64,000 nt of DNA from CABMKH01 sp040797625 (GTDB lineage Bacteria; Bacillota; Clostridia; Tissierellales; Tissierellaceae), in NCBI GenBank assembly GCA_052067355.1, contig JBQHQH010000004.1:129052-193051 (forward strand), written 5' to 3'. The translations under genes were made by a program, and so were the position numbers. Shown here one piece after another: positions 61,901 to 64,000 of the stretch (position 1 is the stretch's first letter; each line of letters begins with the position of its first letter). The notes under the pieces were generated by a model. It saw only the letters and a list, made by a program, of their open reading frames with translations, did no database searches and was not told the DNA's origin.

Positions 61901-62935
61901 TTATTCAACAACCAAATGATGCTCTCCTTTAGAATAAACCTCCCCTATTATAGCATATTTCGTGGGGGAATTTTCCAATGTTTTTAGAAGTTTTTCGGAT
62001 TTTTCTCTTTCAACAGAAATCAACAGCCCTCCCGAAGTCTGTGGATCATAGAGAATATCTCTATATTCTGTAGGAACATCATTAGCAAAATATACCTTAT
62101 CTCCTATAAATCTCTCATTTGAATAAGTTCCAGCAGGAACTAATCCCATCTTTGCATATTCAATAGCCTTTGAAATAATAGGCACATTCCTATGATATAT
62201 CTTCATTGTAACTGAACTTCCCTCAGCCATTTCAAGTGCATGACCTAATAGTCCAAATCCAGTTATATCTGTTATACTATTTACGCCTCCTACTTTATCT
62301 ATCGCATCTTTTCCAAATTTATTTAATGTCGTCATCACTTTAACTGCCTCATCATAACTCTTTTCATCTGCTAATTCCCCTTTTATAGCAGTATTTATAA
62401 TACCCAGGCCTAAGGGTTTAGTCAATATCAATACATCTCCTGGTTTTGCTTTACTATTACTTAAGACCTTATCTGGATGAACAAATCCTGTTACAGATAG
62501 TCCGTACTTTGGCTCATCATCAGATACACTATGTCCTCCTACTAATATAGCTCCTGCCTCTATTACCTTGTCATGTCCACCCCTTAATATTTCAGTCAGT
62601 ACAGAAGGATTTAGACAATCTGGAAAACACACTATATTCATAGCTAGTTTTGGTTCTCCTCCCATAGCATATATATCACTTAGGGAGTTAGTAGCTGCAA
62701 TCTGACCAAAAGTATATGGATCATCTACTACAGGAGTAAAAAAGTCCAATGTTTGAATTATTGCCATATCATCACTAATCTTATAAACAGCTGCATCATC
62801 TGAAGTCTCTAATCCAACTACCAATCTATCATCATAACTCTTTGGTAAGTGGCACAGAACCTGTGCCAATATATCGGGACCGATTTTAGCCGCTCACCCT
62901 GAAGTCTTTGTAAGTTGAGTCAATCTTTTATCCAA
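61901..62935 (-). CDS. selD: Selenide, water dikinase SelD (selenoprotein)
   Basis: Makes selenophosphate from selenide and ATP. Read from TTG 62935 (GGAGG 7 nt upstream) the product has 344 residues and begins LDKRLTQLTKTSG-U-AAKIGPD, with an in-frame TGA at 62894-62896 as codon 14 at the catalytic Cys/Sec position of SelD, followed by the conserved Lys. A hairpin suited to a bacterial SECIS lies 26 nt downstream. An annotation without Sec would start wrongly at 62869. Later motifs: AINSLSDIYAMGG-like TNSLSDIYAMGGEP, GGHSVSDDEPKYG, DITGFGLLGHALEMA. Confidence 0.95.
62851..62867 (-). promoter_or_regulatory. SECIS hairpin in selD
   Basis: Minus strand GGCACAG-GTT-CTGTGCC, a perfect 7-bp stem 26 nt after the UGA. 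Its CAGGTTCTG apex resembles the CAGGUCUG apex of the E. coli fdhF SECIS with a G and U at the loop start. Confidence 0.8.
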
Positions 62936-62946
62936 TACAATACCTC

Positions 62947-63573
62947 CTAATCTGTAGTTATTAAATCCTTTAATCCATCAAATTTCTTAGCTCCTATTCC
63001 AGAGACATTCATCAAATCTTCAATCTTTTCAAATCTATTAGAATCTCTATATTCTATTATCCTTCCAGCAATAACTTCTCCTATACCAGGTAGGGTAATC
63101 AATTCTTCTTTACTACATCTATTTATATTTATCTTTCCATCTATTGTAGTAGCCCCTTCTTGAGAATCTATATCTATTCCCTGCAGGTCTTCTTCGCCTA
63201 TTTTGGGTACATATATCTTCTCTTCATCTGATAACTTTCTTGCTAAATTAATTCTATCTATATCTGCGTCTTTTTTCAAGCCTCCAGCCGATTCTACTGC
63301 ATCAATAACTCTTGCCCCTAATTCTAGTTCAATTATACCAGGGTTGTAGACTTGTCCACTAATATGTACCATAATAATTGTATCCTGTATCTCATCTTCC
63401 TCATGGGAAATATCGTCTATCTCTTTTTTTTCATCATCTATTAAAAGATCTATTGTTTCTTCTCTATTTCCTATTATACCATTAATTGTCATCTTTAGAC
63501 CTACAAATAAAACTACACTAAAGGCAATTATCAATATGATCATTTGCTCTTTCTTTGTAAAATAATCCCTCAT
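62947..63573 (-). CDS. comEA: DNA-uptake receptor ComEA
   Basis: Membrane-anchored double-stranded DNA receptor for transformation. 208 residues: N-terminal anchor (MIILIIAFSVVLFVGLKM), a linker rich in Asp/Glu, an SLBB-like domain (VHISGQVYNPGIIELELGARVIDAVESAGG core) and C-terminal helix-hairpin-helix pair (ININRCSKEELITLPGIGEVIAGRII, VSGIGAKKFDGLKDLI). ATG with GGAGGT. It precedes selD by 11 nt rather than comEC. An insertion sequence begins just upstream. Confidence 0.93.
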   Translation of the reverse strand: MRDYFTKKEQMIILIIAFSVVLFVGLKMTINGIIGNREETIDLLIDDEKKEIDDISHEEDEIQDTIIMVHISGQVYNPGIIELELGARVIDAVESAGGLKKDADIDRINLARKLSDEEKIYVPKIGEEDLQGIDIDSQEGATTIDGKININRCSKEELITLPGIGEVIAGRIIEYRDSNRFEKIEDLMNVSGIGAKKFDGLKDLITTD

Positions 63574-63599
63574 GATTTACCTCCTGAACTTTATAATCG

Positions 63600-64000
63600 T
63601 TTTGTAAACTTAAATGAAAATTGAGGACTCCAACCTCTGTATGGTACAATGTTTTTGCCGAAAACAAATACCTCCCAGAAAGGATGAAGTCCTCATGCAA
63701 AAAATTGTATCAATAAAGTGCCCAAAGTGCAACAATAATCATTTATTTTATCGTTATGGCAAAGATAAAGATGGTTACCAAAAGTACCTTTGCCGTAACT
63801 GCAATCATCAATTTGCTCCTGAGAAACCAGTGTCTAGACAATTGCAAAATTATCCTCGTTGCCCTGTTTGTGGTAAGGCAACTTTTCTTCACCACGATTA
63901 TGATTTTTATTCTAATTTTAGATGCTGTGATAAAATATGTAATCACTCTATGTTTGTTCCTAAATCAACTGCTATATTACCTGCATCTATGTCTAAACTT
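63600..64000 (+). mobile_element. Insertion sequence, left part
   Basis: Transposase gene with a leader lies at the window edge; the left end is probably between 63600 and 63660 but terminal repeats cannot be confirmed as the right end is outside. It is inserted head-to-head with comEA and may replace or alter its promoter. Confidence 0.55.
63695..64000 (+). CDS. Transposase, N-terminal part
   Basis: 102 codons visible from ATG 63695 (MQKIVSIKCPKCNNNHLFYRY..), open at the window end. Two zinc-ribbon-like motifs: CPKCNNNH ... CRNCNHQF (residues 9-40) and CPVCGKATFLHHDYDFYSNF ... CCDKICNHSM (residues 56-90), as found at the start of DDE transposases of InsA/IS1595-like type. The catalytic domain is outside the window, so the IS family is not assigned. 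AAAGGATGAAG precedes the start. Confidence 0.75.
   Translation, partial: MQKIVSIKCPKCNNNHLFYRYGKDKDGYQKYLCRNCNHQFAPEKPVSRQLQNYPRCPVCGKATFLHHDYDFYSNFRCCDKICNHSMFVPKSTAILPASMSKL

Noticed and set aside
63518..63700. Minus-strand frame between comEA and the transposase
   Set aside because: Overlaps the comEA start and the IS leader; better explained by those.
63743..63946. Minus-strand frame opposite the transposase
   Set aside because: Antisense shadow of the zinc-ribbon transposase frame, which has clear Cys motifs.

Overview
This is 64 kb of AT-rich chromosome from an anaerobic, endospore-forming Firmicute. The gene order is that of the conserved dnaG-sigA / dnaK / comE segment of Firmicutes. 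A complete selenocysteine toolkit, a tandem glycine riboswitch on an amino-acid symporter and a glycine T-box on glyQS point to a Stickland-type, glycine-using member of the Tissierellia or a close relative. That placement is an inference from gene content, not a database result.

Layout. 0-2 kb: 3' part of a class A penicillin-binding protein (+). 2-9 kb (-): spoVA operon, spoIIA operon (spoIIAA-spoIIAB-sigF, with a sigma-H promoter), folD and a cation diffusion transporter. 8.7-10.4 kb: gene-poor stretch with a broken small gene, candidate small RNAs and rnpB. 10.4-31 kb (-): zinc-ribbon protein, Nif3-like protein, trmK, rpoD, dnaG, dgt, then glyQ-glyS-ccpN-PPDK regulator behind a T-box, then recO, era, cdd, a lipid kinase/phosphatase fusion, ybeY, phoH, yqfD, yqfC, floA, an NfeD protein, yqeY and rpsU. 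31-45 kb (-): hinT, mtaB, rsmE, prmA, dnaJ-dnaK-grpE-hrcA (CIRCE), hemW, lepA, signal peptidase I, spoIIP and gpr, with rpsT divergent. 46-48.6 kb: a TetR regulator and an exported flavin reductase lipoprotein. 48.6-56.3 kb: holA, comEC, an AlaX-type editing protein (+), a double P-loop ATPase, and the riboswitch-controlled symporter. 56.3-63.6 kb (-): prsA, tRNA-Sec with a decayed partial copy, an atypical response regulator, selB, selA, selD and comEA. 63.6-64 kb: the start of an insertion sequence (+).

How the genes work together. spoIIA, spoVA, spoIIP, gpr, yqfC/yqfD and the membrane proteins around them form a forespore and engulfment/germination set. hrcA-grpE-dnaK-dnaJ is the CIRCE-controlled chaperone operon. 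Glycine is sensed twice, as charged tRNA (T-box) and as free ligand (riboswitch). selD, selA, selB and selC make and insert selenocysteine, and selD itself reads an in-frame UGA as selenocysteine, so its true start lies upstream of the stop-free frame.

Most notable observations: the UGA-containing selD with a SECIS-like hairpin; a 63-nt decayed 3' half of tRNA-Sec starting exactly at the anticodon, which looks like an integration scar; a response regulator in the sel operon whose phospho-acceptor Asp is Glu; a tetR promoter embedded in the upstream gene's terminator; and several unassigned structured RNAs near rnpB and between nfeD and yqeY.
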